64,000 nucleotides of DNA from Stictocephala bisonia (lineage: Eukaryota; Arthropoda; Insecta; Hemiptera; Membracidae). The DNA is taken from the NCBI GenBank assembly GCA_035578905.1, contig JAQJVL010000125.1, positions 1,685,398 to 1,749,397 of the forward strand, given 5' to 3'. This document shows, one piece after another, positions 1 through 13,530 of this stretch (position 1 is its first letter; the number at the start of each line of letters is the position of its first letter). The position numbers were made by a program, and so were the translations under genes. Under the pieces are notes generated by a model that was given only the letters and a program-made list of their open reading frames with translations, was not told the origin of the DNA and did not search any database.

Positions 1-1434
1 AATCCTCTTATATTACAATTTAGGTTTAAATGAAGCACTTTCGACTCATTACACCGCTCGTTGATGGCCAGTAATGTATTGAAGCCTAGGATTACTACGT
101 CTAAACTGTAGTATTGGCGGCGGTAAAACCTTGATAACCCTACATGGTCTACTAGACCAAGCACTAATCCTCTTATATTACAATTTAGGTTTAAATGAAG
201 CACTTTCGACTCATTACACCGCTCGTTGATGGCCAGTAATGTACTGAAGCCTAGGATTACTACGTCCAGACTGCAGTATTGGTGGCAGCCAACCCTTGAT
301 AACCCTACATGGTCTACTAGACCAAGCACTAATCCTCTTATATTACAATTTAGGTTTAAATGAAGCACTTTCGACTCATTACACCGCTCGTTGATGGCCA
401 GTAATTTACTGAAGCCTAGGATTACTACGTCCAGACTGCAGTATTCGCGGCGGTAAAACCTTGATAACCCTACATGGTCTACTAGACCAAGCACTAATCT
501 TCTTATATTACAATTTAGGTTTAAATGAAGCACTTTCGAGTCACTACACCGCTCGTTGATGGCCAGTAATGTATTGAAGCCTAGGATTACTACGTCCAGA
601 CTGCAGTATTGGCGGCGGTAAAACCTTGATAACCCTACATGGTCTACTAGACCAAGCACTAATCCTCTTATATTACAATTTAGGTTTAAATGAAGCACTT
701 TCGACTCATTACACCGCTCGTTGATGGCCAGTAATGTATTGAAGCCTAGGATTACTACATCCAGACTGCAGTATAGGGGCGTTCAACCCTTAATGATCCT
801 ACATTGCTGCTGGACCAAGCACTAATCTACTTATATTGCAATTTAGGTGTAAGGGAGGCACTTTCGACTCATTACACCTCTTGTTGATGGCCAGTGATGT
901 ATTGAAGACAAGGATTACTACGTCCAGACTTTAGTATTGTGGGCGGTCAACCCTTGATAATCCTACATGGTCTGCTGAACCAAACACTAATGCAATTATA
1001 TAGCAATTTAGGTTTAACAGAAGCACTTCGACTCATTACACCTCTTGTTGATGGCCAATAATGTATTGAAGCCAATGATTACTACGTCCAGACTGCAGTA
1101 TTGTGGGTGGCAAACTCTTCATAATCCTACATGGTCTGCTGGACCAAGCCCTAATGCACTTATATTAAAATTTAGGTTTAAGTGAAGCACTTTAGACTCA
1201 TTACACCGCTCGTTGATGGCCAGTAATGTATGGAAGCATAGGATTACTGCGTCCAGACTGCAGTATTCGTGGCAGCCAACCCTTGATAATCCTACATGGT
1301 CTGCTGGACCAAGCACTAATCCACTTATATTACAATTTAAGTTTAAGTGAAGCACTTTCGACTCATTACACCTATTGTTGATGGCCAGTAATGTATTGAA
1401 GCCTAGGATTACTACGTCCAGATGCAGTATTACT
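1..1434. repeat. 165-bp satellite, array A (about 8.7 units, open at left edge)
   Basis: Units begin at 1, 166, 331, 496, 661, 824, 989, 1153 and 1318, so the period is 165 bp with a 2-bp loss in the fifth unit and a 1-bp loss in the seventh. Each unit carries recognisable landmarks such as GAAGCACTTTCGACTCATTA and CATGGTCTACTAGACCAAG. The first five units are very alike; units after 824 are more diverged and mix two subtypes of the segment before CAATTTAGG. On the reverse strand one frame is open from about 770 to the window edge. The array continues beyond the window. Confidence 0.97.
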
Positions 1435-3594
1435 GGATAGAATTGTATTTATGTATCCTCGATAAATTTTGTAGAACAACGTTAATCTTTGAATTTGAAT
1501 TTGACTTTGGCTCTTCTAACTGTTGTCCATTAATGGTACACCGAAAGGTATTACGTACATTGGTTTCCCTATGATGATATGTGTCTTCACTTAAATGGGG
1601 GCACTGCACCTATCTTCTTCATTGTTAACATATGAACCTTTTCTTAGAATTGGCTGACGATAATCCTCTGCACTCTTTTCAAAGTTGGAAACCCATCCTC
1701 AGACACAAATGGAATTAAAAATTATACTTTTGACATAATATTTAGATCTACTGTGATTTTTAAATAGTACAACTTTTAAAAAACATTAGCAGTTAATGGT
1801 TTTTTGTATAGATGCCTTTTGATTTTAATATAAATAAATTTAATTTTAAGAGTCTGAAAAATGTTTAAAAGTAATCATTGAGATATCTTTTTAGTTTTAA
1901 AGTGACCTTTCAGGAAATACAAAAAAAGGGTCATAATAATGAATAAGACGTGATATTTCTTACATTTTTTAATTTTAAATGAGAGAACTGAAATGTAAAG
2001 ACCCTTAACTAATTTTACTACGCTGCTTTTTACTAGGTTAGTCAAGATACACAAAGGTAAATACTTAGGTTATCTAGGTTTATTGTGTATTAATGAAGTA
2101 TGTAGCGGTGCAAGTTGCTAAAATACGTAAAAACCAAGCAAGTTAAAATAGTGTTTTAATTACTTCTCACTATCGTAGAAACGTGAAACTTATATCGTTT
2201 TAAAGAGTAGATTTTGTCCGTTACTACACAGTAAAAATTTTAAAATCTTTTTTACTTTTAAGTGCCATGAAGCTCGTAATAGTCGACATAAACCAAATTT
2301 AACATAGTAAATGTCTATTAGTAAAGTTTTTTACAACTAATATCAATTTTGATTGTTAAGTGTTATAACCATATTCCTTACTTATTCATATCATCTTTGT
2401 CAGTCTTAAAAACCGTTTAGTTATAATAGTGATGATTGATAACTCTTTGAAACATGTGAAACTCTTTGTAGTATGCGTTACATGTCATGTTTCAAAATAT
2501 AAATTCTGATTAAAAACTGTACTGAGGGAACTAAAATATTCCTGGCGACACTGTTGTTGTTTGGTAAAATCTGAAGGTTCCAAGAAATATAGGACTCGGA
2601 AACGACTCATATGCAGAATATATTGAAACTGAACTGACATTTTTGCACAAAAGGACATTAACTAATGTCACGTAATACTGTCTAAAAGTGGTAATGTTTA
2701 TAAATATGCTGGAAAGTGAGGATAATGCTGAGTGGCGACATTTTGAAACTGAAAGACTCACAGCAAAAAGTTCAAAATGCATCAGATTTCAACCCAATTT
2801 TAGATTTTGTACTAATACATTTACAAGATTGAACTCCTCATGAGATATGTACTATTGTGTATGAGATATGTATAAATTGCTTGGTTAAATTCCCAGCGCC
2901 TATGTGATAATTTGGAATACAGTGGTACAAAGAGGATTAAACTAAATCCAAAGACCAACACTCAAAATATGTTTGTTATTCTGTTTTTTTGTATCGAAGT
3001 AATATTTGCTATAAAATCCGGTAATTTAATGAACTATTTGACTAAACTTAGTTTATTTTATAGCGTTGAGATCATTTTTTCTATTACAAGAAAATCACTG
3101 CTTTAAATACATGATATTATAGCAAATTAGACATTTACTCTTGAAGATGTTATATTAAATACGAGTATTATAATAATAAAATAAAAACAAACAAAAGGAT
3201 TTATCAAAAGGATAATGTGAATTTAGGATTAAAATGGAGATATCTGTATCAAAATAAAAAAGAATTTATATTCGATCAAAAAAATGAAAAATAATACTAT
3301 ACGGCTAAATTATTAAAATTATTTTAAGTACTAAACAGTTACTCATCAGGAATAGGTAATAATATTTCAATATCGATTTTGTCATTCATATCTTTATCAT
3401 TTTTTTCAATTGATTAAAAAATAAATATACTTATATATTTGTGACCGATTTTCTTAGGAGTCTAAATTAACCTCATTCCATTTCATAAAGAGAGGTGACA
3501 AATATAATCGGTAAGAAATTATGCTCTTAATAAACCTATGCTATAACGTTTGTTACAAGATTTAATCGGTCCACTCTTATGTAATATTACTTCC

Positions 3595-3775
3595 AGAAGA
3601 GTTCCTTAAGGACACGTCTCACATCGATGTCCTTACCGCTCCTTCTCCTTACATTATGTGCCTAGGTAATGGGAGCTCCATAAAACCCTCACTGGGACAT
3701 GGGAAACGGCTCAGCCCCGAGTGGCCTTCACTTAGCTACATCCCCCAGTCAAGAGGGACAAACACAACTCACTCC
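3595..3775 (+). repeat. Dispersed repeat family D1, copy 1
   Basis: Matches 24560-24710 and 45780-45945 by eye. The best conserved part reads GGGACATGGGAAACGGCTCA followed by GCCCCGAGTGG. The block is GC-richer than its surroundings. No terminal repeats, tRNA promoter boxes or coding frame were recognised, so the class of element is unknown. Confidence 0.7.
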
Positions 3776-3883
3776 AGCGCAGAAGCGTCTTTCTTAAAAT
3801 GTAGAATAACTTATTCTTTTACTAACTATCAATTGAAGAATTATGGCTTTTATATTAGTTATATTTCTTAGATTATATCCTTT

Positions 3884-4208
3884 CTCGGCACTGGTGACGT
3901 AGTGCTGTAACCCAGCTACTTGGGAACAAAGTGTTGAGCAGATTGTAATCGATATATTCTACGCTCAGCCTCTTAATACTGACACGGTGTCCACTCAATG
4001 GTTGCCATCGATGTGACACTACTAGAGAAGTCTGGGGTGTCCATGTTGGATGGTAGTCAAGGTTCAGATGTTGTCTAAGGAAGAGCACTGAGTGTTAGAC
4101 TTGTGGCCAACACTACGTGGTTAGGATTTCAAGTAAAGCTTGTATTTTCCATAGTTGCCCTCTTTGTTAATGTATTGTCCTTTCTGAGCTAAGTCGAACT
4201 CGGATAGT
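3884..4208 (+). mobile_element. SINE-like element family B, copy 1 (degraded 3' end)
   Basis: Aligns by eye with 51458-51842 from TCGGCACTGGTGACGTAGTG onward, including the blocks AATACTGACACGGTGT, GTCCATGTTGGATGG and CAAGGTTCAGATGT. The head resembles a tRNA A-box; the B-box of this copy is eroded (intact in the 51.5-kb copy). The 3' part, ending near GAACTCGG, is the poorly preserved counterpart of the tail in the other copies. Confidence 0.7.
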
Positions 4209-5939
4209 AGCATGGCTTAAGAAAGGTTAGATAAAATAATATATTTTTATGATGCTGCATTTTCAATAGGTCTTACATATGGTGTGATATGTATAAGTAT
4301 AAAGGACGTTAAATTTGAATATTTATTAATTTTATTTTCATTCTCTCTACGCCAGTGAAATGTTAATAGACAACGGTACAAACCCCTAAAGCAAACTTAT
4401 AAGTATTGTTTGCCCTTACATTGGACCCTTAACCCAAAATTGTGACATAATTCGGAGATGTTCCTTAAATTAGTGCACGTTCAAAAATCATATGTGAAAT
4501 AAAATCAATTGTTAAAGTGGGGAATCAGCACCAAACAATGTTTATATCAGGCTTATTATATATGATAAAATTGATATTATATGAAAGTGTTGTTATATTT
4601 ATTGTTATATTATATGATATGAAATTAATATTTTATGAACGCTTTGTTACACTTAACTAATATGCCTACACCCTTTTAAACGTCATTATTAATACTGTAT
4701 ATGTTAAATTTATGAAATATACTGAACATAAATAAAACTTATAACTATACAGAACAGTAATACTTCTAAACTGAATTTTAAGTTACAATTTAATCTGTAT
4801 TATCAATAAAATATTTCAATGTGTCGTTTAGTATCAATATTTTATGTTTGAACACACATGCCGAAAATTACAAATGCTATTTATAGTTCATTTTAATTTA
4901 TACTTTTTATTTTAAGCAGCCTTACTGTTTAAAATGCATTTAAAAATGTAAAACTAAAGCTCTCGTTAATATTTTGTTGTATTATGACAAAAATAGTACA
5001 ATATGTATTTATTGAAGCAAAATGAACTATTAAAATCCTAAACTTTTTAGTCATAATTTGTAAAATGCTTTCTTATTAGCTGTTAAATCAGAATTTAAAT
5101 ATTAATATCCTTCATTGTAGATTAAATTACTCCTTACTTTTATTTCTTACTAAAAAAAATTGAAGTTTCATTGAATGCAATAAAATCATTTATTTTAATT
5201 ATATCTCAATGTTCACTGAACATAAAAATAGTATTATTAATAAACGTTAGCCGGTAATAAAAAAGTCAAACTCAATCTTGTTCTCTACAACCTACAATAT
5301 CTGCATTTAGATCTATATTTAATTAAAACTTCTGCCACAAGTATTTATGTTTTAATAACGCTTTCCCAGAATATTGTTTCTATTGAGTCTGATCCCTGAA
5401 TCAAACTGTTGGCCTTCTATTAGTAGATGCAACAATAACTTTGTAGTTATTTGGGACGTTTTCTTTACTTAAAAAATATTATTCACTTGCGTTATTAAAT
5501 GAAATGCAAAACTAATTAATACGGGATAAGAAAGACTCTACTTCCCGTATCCTCACCACTCACCATATACTCACATACCCTCACCTCACCCATACTAACC
5601 TAGAGACAGATTTAAGAAGGATTACACTCATTTCACTGAAGAACCTTTACTCTAATAGTTATTCATTACTTCGAAATCATCATTGGTATTGAAAAGTTAA
5701 ATCCAAAAGTGTTTGAAAAGGCTGTCTTAAGCCTTAAAACCACATAAATTTGACAGATTGACGTGCACCACAAGTGCTGCCAACACTGATGGTGACTCAA
5801 TAGTATTATGATAATTTTAAGAATATAATATTATTTTATAGCAATAGTGAACTAATATATCTCTGACTTATTGATTGACTTACAAACATGTCGACACTCC
5901 AACACCCAACATCATACTGCAGATGTGTCGTTTAACCAG

Positions 5940-6170
5940 ACAATACCTTCAAGCCCACCCTTACATGTGCGTTGTTAATGATGGGGGTACCTCCCACCCA
6001 ACCCTACACGTACGATGGTAGTGGCCCTCCTACCCACCCTAACACGTGCGATGGCAATAGTCCTCCAACCTACCCTTGCACGTATGGTGGCAATGGCTCT
6101 CCCACCCACTCCTACCGTTACGGTGGCCTTAGTTCTCCCACCCACCTTACACGTACGATGGTAATTGTAG
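5940..6170. repeat. 36-bp minisatellite, about five diverged units
   Basis: Repeats of a motif like CCCACCC plus CACGTACGATGGTAGTGG recur every 36 bp. Because 36 is a multiple of three, a short open frame (5972-6208) passes through it as degenerate 12-residue repeats rich in Pro, Thr, Tyr and Gly (PPTHPNTCDGNS-like). I take this frame to be a by-product of the repeat. Similar pieces occur at 26270-26335 and near 42005-42060. Confidence 0.75.
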
Positions 6171-6474
6171 CAAATAAGGCCATTACCACCTCTTACAGCG
6201 AGCGGTAAGAGTACAATTAACTACGATTTATTGGTTTGATTGCTCTTGTATAGCAGTAATGTAATAGACTATATCGTTACCAAAAAAATATGTGGAAGGT
6301 TATATATAGGTCATTTATATAAATTGTTTGATAATAAACAATTTAAAAGTTGAGAAACATTTTAACAATTTAGTTTGTAAGGGGAAATGTCTTATTTTGT
6401 TCTCCGAGCTGTGCAATTGACTAGCACCACAACTGACTTAGAGACAGTTGTTGGAGTCGGTATAGGGTAAGACG

Positions 6475-6545
6475 TATCCCCTTAATAACAACAACTTAGG
6501 AGTCATAAACTGAATTCACTCAGACTGAGTGTATCCAGCCATAAA
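6475..6545 (-). repeat. Short dispersed repeat, counterpart of 33510-33565
   Basis: The reverse complement reads TATGGCTGGATACACTCAG and later ATGACTCCTAA, matching 33513-33565 in the same order and spacing. Only about 60 bp is shared; family unknown. Confidence 0.5.
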
Positions 6546-7392
6546 AAAGTTTACACTTATAGGATAAAGTCCTTAGCGCAATCAAGAAACCATTTGATAG
6601 CTTTTACACCACTTTTACTAGTCGTCACATAATTAAGATGATGTGACAAGGTATGTCATGTTCAGCTTATGTAAAATATATTACTATATCTAGAAACAAA
6701 TCTAAAAAAACTTATATAAACATGCAACACTTAAACCTAAAATTATATCCATACACTAAACTTAAAATACAAAAATATAACTCTTTTACTATGCATATTC
6801 AACTGGATAAATTTAAGGCTTTATAAATGTTGCTTCTTCAGTATTCTTTGTCTGAAGTTGTGGCTCATTGGCTAAGACTTCAGAAAGTGGTGCGTTGTCC
6901 AAGGTTCGGCCTTTAGGAACGTGTGAACTGAAAAGTAAAGTTAAAAAGAAAAATATGACTATTTCCTCAATCGAAATTTTAATACTGTGCTAAAAGACAG
7001 AGAATAAGAAGCCATTTTGGAAGATACTAGTTGTAGTCAAAACATTATTTATTATTTAAATTATCACCTAATTATTGAACTTAGTAACTTAATAGTTAGT
7101 TAAATGTTTTTATATTTCCAATTTATCCCCTATCATTGCCTTAGATTTATTGTTTTAATTCATAGAAATTAATGTTACATTGGTTAAGTTATATTCATGT
7201 AATTTCAACACACGTTAAAGAACTTATTAAATGATCAAAATATACCTAAATGATTAATAAACTAATTTTTCTAAGCATACATCTTTTGTTTGTGGTGTAT
7301 TTTTAAACTATACCTCTACTGTCATGCTAAATATTGAACCACATTTTTGTCACCGTCTTTGTTTGTATTCATATAATTTAAGATACGAGTAT

Positions 7393-8291
7393 ATACAACT
7401 TTGGGCAAAAGTCTGAAATATTTTTATTAATTTCAAAACTATAGAAATAAATGTAATGAAATTTTTAGTTTTGTACATGTTCCTATACCAAACATTTAGA
7501 CATATTTTACTTTTTTTCGCATAGCCAGGCGATGGCCCATGAAGGAAGTCTTAACAATTTTAAATATAAGCTTACCTTGAGTTACACCTCATTTTAAAGG
7601 TCTTTTTTTGTAAAACAAAAGATTGCAATCCTGAGATCATAAGGATGACACAGTAAAAAAACATATCCTCTCAAATAATTTAATTTAGTACGAGTACAAC
7701 TAATACTGCTTAAGCATAATGATAAGGTAATTAATTGCTGCTTAGAGCTATAATTAGTTTATCTGACTGAATATAATAAATTATTATAATAAATGTTTTG
7801 AACTTTGTTTAGGATAAACCTACTGTCAAAGGAGTTTTATTTTTTTTTCATGTTTTTATTTTTGTTAAATAACATGATTATTTTTAAGACGCATTCGTTC
7901 TCTACGATTGTTATCAATCGACAGCATACTCAACAATAGGGACCTCAAACAGTTAAATAAATAACCGTACAACTAAGAAGAATTAGTGATATGAAATAGT
8001 ATTTCTAACTGCATTTTCTGACTGGGTCATCCTTTTGACCTCACGTTGGAACTTTTGTATTGTACAAACAAAGACCTTTAAAATGAGGTATAAGTCAAGG
8101 TAGGCTTACTTTTTAAATTTCTAAGACTTTCTACATGGGGCATCTCCTGGATATACGAAAAACAAATGAAACATGTTTAAATGTTTGGTATTGAGACATG
8201 TACTAACTGCAAAGTTTCATTATACATTATACATATTTCAATAGTTTTAAAATTATTCCATATAACCCAGACTTTTGCCCAACCCTGTATG
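7393..8291. mobile_element. DNA element with about 260-bp terminal inverted repeats
   Basis: The left end (7393-7655) and the reverse complement of the right end (8020-8291) share GGGCAAAAGTCTG near the tip and, further in, ACCTCATTTTAAAGGTCTTT and AAGGATGAC. The right tip reads outward as CAACCCTGTAT, the inverted form of an ATACAGGGTTG start. The roughly 365-bp centre has no coding capacity. This is a non-autonomous, MITE-like or fold-back element; the superfamily cannot be assigned. Confidence 0.8.
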
Positions 8292-8340
8292 CAGCGTATG
8301 TTTTCTTGTCAGCTACCATTTATTAATTTAAAAATATATA

Positions 8341-8572
8341 CTTGGAAAAGAGTCCAAAACTGATTAGATATTAAAAACAAAAAATTTATAAAGTAATCTC
8401 CTGTCACAGATCTAAATCCAAACCATCAAGCCCTTTATGGCCTGCCTCACGGATTATATTTATGTTGCTATTCCCTCAGTAAATATCGCAGGGATACTCT
8501 GTAATTATGTGATCTATTGTTTGGATAGACTCCCCGCAATCACATGACTAATCTAGTCTCAATTCCAATTTT
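8341..8572 (-). pseudogene. LINE 3'-end fragment (Jockey-like C-terminus), copy 1
   Basis: On the reverse strand this decodes to a decayed C-terminal tail containing CDCGESIQTIDHII, the Cys-rich QT..HI motif typical of the end of Jockey-type LINE polyproteins, followed by GLDLDL and a stop. It is colinear with 31711-32095 on the same strand and shares its 3' end with the forward copy at 9590-9960. Stops interrupt the frame, and it is a dead 5'-truncated copy. It lies immediately beside the inverted-repeat element ending at 8291. Confidence 0.75.
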
Positions 8573-8979
8573 ATACAATAAGGTTATTGACTTTTAGAAA
8601 ATATTCTTGCAATTCTAGCACTATTGAGAGGCTATATTGATTTTTAATGAATATATTTTCATATTCTTAGCTGATATTTGGTTTTTTTTTATTATTATCA
8701 TTTCTTATTATTGATTTTGCTAGTGAGATAAACTTCAAATTATTAAAAAGCTACTAAATTAGTTCTACATACGTACTTTATTCAAATAGTCAATGCATGG
8801 TTACTTTTTGTTCATTAAAATAAGTTTTAGTCAGCAGTACTAGCCTAGAAACAAGTTTACATGTTTCTATTATCATATTAATTAATAATTTTAAATTTAC
8901 TATGGTGATTAAAAGTTGTAAAACAATAATGAAGTCTGACCACAAAGTACATAGTTTTCAAGAAAAGGGATTCTGTAAT

Positions 8980-9124
8980 TCCAACTCGTATGGGGAGGCC
9001 GACCCGGCCGTGACTGCGGGGTTGTGGTTAGTGACCCCGGGGACGTTATTGGTCCGTAAACTCTCCCCACACTAAATAACCCCCACCCTCAACAAACTGG
9101 ATGGGATCTTTAAAACGTAAGACC
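8980..9124 (+). repeat. Dispersed repeat family D2, copy 1
   Basis: Matches 55261-55412: both run from CCAACTCGT through GGGGTTGT, a TTGGTCC(A/G)TAAAC block and CCCACACTAAATAACC-like sequence to a GGATGGGA-like end. Local GC is far above background and includes several CpG sites. No coding frame or tRNA-like promoter is seen. Confidence 0.7.
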
Positions 9125-9589
9125 CTGAAACAAATTACAAACATGTATATCGTTATATATATATTTTTTCGTGTATACAGTCAATGCAGTAAATGTTTTT
9201 GTTGTTTTTTTCTTTTAGAAAAAGGTAAAGGTGTTATCCAAACCGAAATAAACGTAAAAAAAAAAAAACATAAATTTGATATTCAGCTATCAAACCATGT
9301 ACTTATACCTGTGTCAGTAAATAATTTTCTGGTTAAATTCGATAGAGTTCCAAGAAAATAATATGTTGTAGATAGTCCCAAACTTACAAAAAACACAACT
9401 TATACATAAGCTAAAGTTTCCTTTCATAAACAAAAACACACACTACTTATCTCATACATTATTTATTTAAAAACTCAGTCATCACGGTCAATAATTCTTT
9501 TTTTACGGAGAGGAGTGTCGGTAAGAGTCGTAATATATTCCACAACGTGCAGAGTGAGTTATATATACAAAACCACCTCTTCGACTAGC

Positions 9590-9960
9590 TCTCCAGACTC
9601 ACCAACGAATGTTCTCCAAAAACCAATTAGACGTTAACTTGGTGTATGTTTTACGGTCAAAACAAGTGTCAGGTGTGATCGTGACCGGTGGAATGAACCT
9701 TCCTCGTAACGTATGGACTATGTTAAGTCGTTTTGCACGGGTGTAGGAAGATGCATTTACTGTAAATATAAGTGGGACATGGCAAATCATCAGTCATTTG
9801 ACAATGGAATAGACGATCAAACTGTGGATCACAAAGCTATCGAGTTCCAATTACGTTCTTTCAGGAGGGGGTTAGCTGATATTCATTCAATCGGAGAAGC
9901 AGGTGTTGAATAGTTACCTGGATTTAGCTCTGTGACGATATATTAATGTTTAAACTCTAG
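9590..9960 (+). pseudogene. LINE 3'-end fragment (Jockey-like C-terminus), copy 2
   Basis: Forward-strand remains decode to GGMNLPRNVWTML, then after a frameshift GVGRC and an eroded DDQTVDH motif, and near 9930 LDLAL followed by a stop. This order (LPR.xWT.LxR, GxGRC, C.C...QT..H) is that of the C-terminal region of Jockey-type LINE proteins. The open stretch 9713-9913 is part of it. The same 3' terminus is seen in the two reverse-strand copies at 8.3 and 31.7 kb. The upstream part from about 9590 is less certain. Not functional. Confidence 0.7.
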
Positions 9961-10989
9961 GACACAAGTTTGGTGGCTGGCTTTAAATGCCATACGAAAT
10001 ATAGTAAGAAATTTGCTGTGCGTAAGAGGTACGACTTGGTTTCAAGAAATTACACAATAACAATCATATACTGCAGTCATGGACATATCAGGTTATAGCA
10101 CTGCCACAAACACAAGCACACCTAAATAAACGACCGCACTTCTTGGCTAATCATTTATTTTTTCGTCACTATTATCTTTCTTTAAAATTTTTCCAATTCC
10201 TCCTTTTCTTCCCATTATTATCATGTTAAATTATACTTGTTTTTCTCATTTTTATAAAAATTAATACCAACGATATTCAGAAATTGATAAATCTTTAATA
10301 TTGGGATGCCAAATGATAAATGTTCAGAAACATAAAACACATCGATATTAACCTAAAAATGTTGTTCTTAAGGCATCGTAATAACTGTTATTCTTGTAGT
10401 TGAATTTCACAACGAAATTCGGTAATAAAATTTTATATTTCTATATAGCTTATCTAGTAATTTGTACAACGTTCTTTGTTATGGATCAAACTTGTGATTT
10501 AAATGTACAAAATTGTATTCTTACCTTCATAACATATTTTACACAGGCAACTAATAATACTAATATTTTAGTTACGTGTGCCAGATAGAACGATCAACAA
10601 TGAATAATGAATAAATGATGAATAAATGAATATATTTCCTCAGTTTTACAAATCAATCATACAGTTTCTATGGAAATAAATACCGCCATCTCTTCCAGTA
10701 ATGATGGCTGGTGTCCACTATGCCTGTCCCTAATTATCAGCCATTATGTTGCTTCTACTGATAACGTGGCTCCTGTGGCATTTGGCAATCCTTATTCTAA
10801 TACAAACGAAACACAATATTCCCCTTAAAAAAACAACCTAACAAAATAGTATTACTATTAATAGATTTATTTTATTCCTAATCATAACCCAAAATTCTAT
10901 ATTTACAAGTTTACACTAATAATGAAAAAAAGAACATACTACAATATATATAAGGCAACTCTTAATATTAATTTTTACTATTTTATCTA

Positions 10990-11365
10990 AAGCTTGTTAA
11001 ATTTAAACTATAACATCAAACATGTTTTGTACATCTTTTTGATCAAGAGCCAATTTTTTAATTCATTTGAAAACTTCACTATACTAGTAATTTCCTTCAA
11101 TTCTATGGGTAAAAATTTGTATAGTTTTGGTGCTAAAAAAAGATAGGAATTTTTAAACACATCTTTATTTACTCTAGGCCTTCTAACATTTCCCCTTGAA
11201 ATATTTCGAGTCAAATAGCCTGGATTTTGCACATTTTCATTTCCGTTTTGCCCACTTTTGATATAAAACAATCTTAATACTTTAAATATGTACAAATGCC
11301 GCATTGGAAGAATTTTTAAAGATTGATAAATGTGTGTCTGTGGGGATTGATAAAACACCTGACTT
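10990..11365 (-). pseudogene. LINE reverse-transcriptase C-terminal fragment
   Basis: An uninterrupted reverse-strand frame (11358-11008, 116 codons) reads TRNISRGNVRRPRVNK, then a Y.FLAPKLYKFLPIELK stretch and IVKFSNELKNWLL. The pattern of a TRN..R basic block, a W/LYN.LP-type motif and a final F...LK.WLL helix is typical of the extreme C-terminus of CR1/RTE-like LINE proteins. No RT catalytic motifs are present, so this is a 5'-truncated remnant. Assignment is by family pattern, not by similarity search. Confidence 0.6.
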
Positions 11366-13388
11366 GTGGAGGATAACGAACAATATACTCGTTAATTTAT
11401 CTTTCCAACTCAACCAAACATCTTATATAAATTTACTTTTATGAGTAAATGAATTCTGTTATGTTATGCCCCCTAAATTAACATTGTCGTAATTCTAATC
11501 AAGACGCACTCAAGTTGGAATAGTAGTAAGGACTGAGAATTGACGTTGAAAACTTAATACTTACATTGATTATTAATCACCCTTCTCAAATTTACAGCCT
11601 TCTTTTTGCCTTATTACAATTTCTGCCAAGTCTGCCTGGATTTATAATAGATTTTTCATCCTGTGAGATTTGAATAATTTACTTCAACCAGGTCAAACAG
11701 GAATTTCTTTTTTCTTCAATCTCAACATTTCTATATAAATATTATATAAGATAGTTCAATTTAATACAGTAAGTTTTTTCATGATATATGTTTCTTAGTC
11801 CTCTTGATTTCATATATTTACAACATAATGTGTAATTTTAACAAATATGTAATTTTCAATTTTGATTATAAAAGCTTATGTGGATAATCGTGCCTTGGGT
11901 GAAGAGTTATTTTAAAATACCGGAATCACTTTTTTTACAAGTAATTAACATTAAGATAGTATTTTTATTTACAAGTAAAACTATACTACAACAAAAACCA
12001 GACAAGATTGATAGCATATTTAGCTAATATGTATATTTATATATTGAATAAACTCAATTTTCAAGGTCAATTATTTTTTTTACCATTCCTTAGAGCATTA
12101 ATTTTGTAAACTTAAAATATAAATATATAATCATGATCATCTAATGTTTATTATAAACCAAAGAAATATGAGTATTTAGTGCCTAAAACCTGATACTAAA
12201 CCTTATCCTGTTTAATATTTATTAATCAATGTTTATAGTTGTCTTCCTTTATTATTCCGGTTGATTTTGATGTTTCATCATAGATTATTTATTTACTACC
12301 ATGTAACTACAAAAATGATAGTTTTAATGCAGCATTATCATAGACCTAAATAAAAACTTGTAGTAGGATAATTATTCATATTAGTCATAAAAGTATATAT
12401 ATTTATTTTTAAACTAAGAAAATGGATAATTAACTAATAAACAAAAATCTTCATTTGGGCCTTACATTTCATTATAATATTAATTGTTAATAATGTTCAA
12501 TTTTTTATTCATCCATAACATTTAATAAGATGGATGAATAATAAAACCCATAATACCTTTCAAACAGATAAAGTAACAGATATTGTAACTTTTACTTTCA
12601 TTGTCCATACAGAATATCTATCCCGTATCAGTTAAATAGCTGGGATGGAAAAGAGATTTGAATTTGCTTTACTAACACAACATAATAGTTTTAATTTGAA
12701 AATCCGAATTAGGTTTGTTTTGTGTGAGTAGAGTTGTTCAATGTTCATGTCAGGTGGCCATTTTGAGTGTCCGAGTGTCTTTTTTTTCTCCGGTTAAATG
12801 TGTTTGGTCATACCTGAGAGAGTGGTAGCTTTAGACATTTTTCAATTGTAATTAATACAAAATTTAGATTTAGATTTCGTTCGAATAACTATTAGCTAGA
12901 TGGGATAAGAAGAAAAAAACTGTACTTCAACCAAAAAATCATTTTTTTAATTAACAAATTTAATTAACAAAAAACATTGTGTAAATAAAATAGTTTATTA
13001 CATAGAGGATTACTAAATATTTTTATAATAATTAATTCATGTCTGTAAGCTTTATCACCACCATCCCTCATTAAGGAATTAACTAGGTTGAACATAAATG
13101 CCCTTTCCTATTTGTAGAGTTATTATTAAATATAATTCAGCTAAACACTAACAATAAACCAATCCCATTAGGTTACCTAGAAAGCTATTTGTTGCTTCTT
13201 ATTGCAATTTTCTCCAAAACTCATCTTAATAATATTTATAATGTCCTCTATAAAATAAAGCTGAGTTTATTTTCATTTCTCATAGTTAATTACCATGAGT
13301 ATTTAAGTATGACTCCCCGAATCATCCATGATCAATGATTCTTTTTTTCAATTTGTTAGTTGTAAAGAATTATGTGTTATGTGTAGTT

Positions 13389-13530
13389 ATAACCCTCCAT
13401 CCCTACTGCCTCCAATCGCTACAAGTTCTTTACTTCTCTTTTCTGAACCTCTTTTTTGAGTGTTGGGGATTTTATCTCAAAATGTCCTAACACTAGGAAT
13501 AAGTTGAGGTATGTTTGTTTAATACAGTTT
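13389..13530 (+). repeat. Dispersed repeat family D3, copy 1
   Basis: Matches 21440-21571: shared order of CCTC...CCCAAT(C)GCTACAA, TTTACTTCT-TTTTCTGA, TTTTTTGAGTGTTGG and TGTCCTAACAC, ending in GTTGAGGTA. No structure that identifies a transposon class. Confidence 0.6.

Noticed and set aside
2531..2782. 83-codon reverse frame and similar short frames in the 1.4-3.6-kb stretch
   Set aside because: No domain, no splice or promoter context, typical of random frames in AT-rich DNA.
5972..6208. Pro/Thr/Tyr-rich 78-codon frame as a secreted or structural protein gene
   Set aside because: It coincides with a 36-bp minisatellite, and the reading is a by-product of its period.
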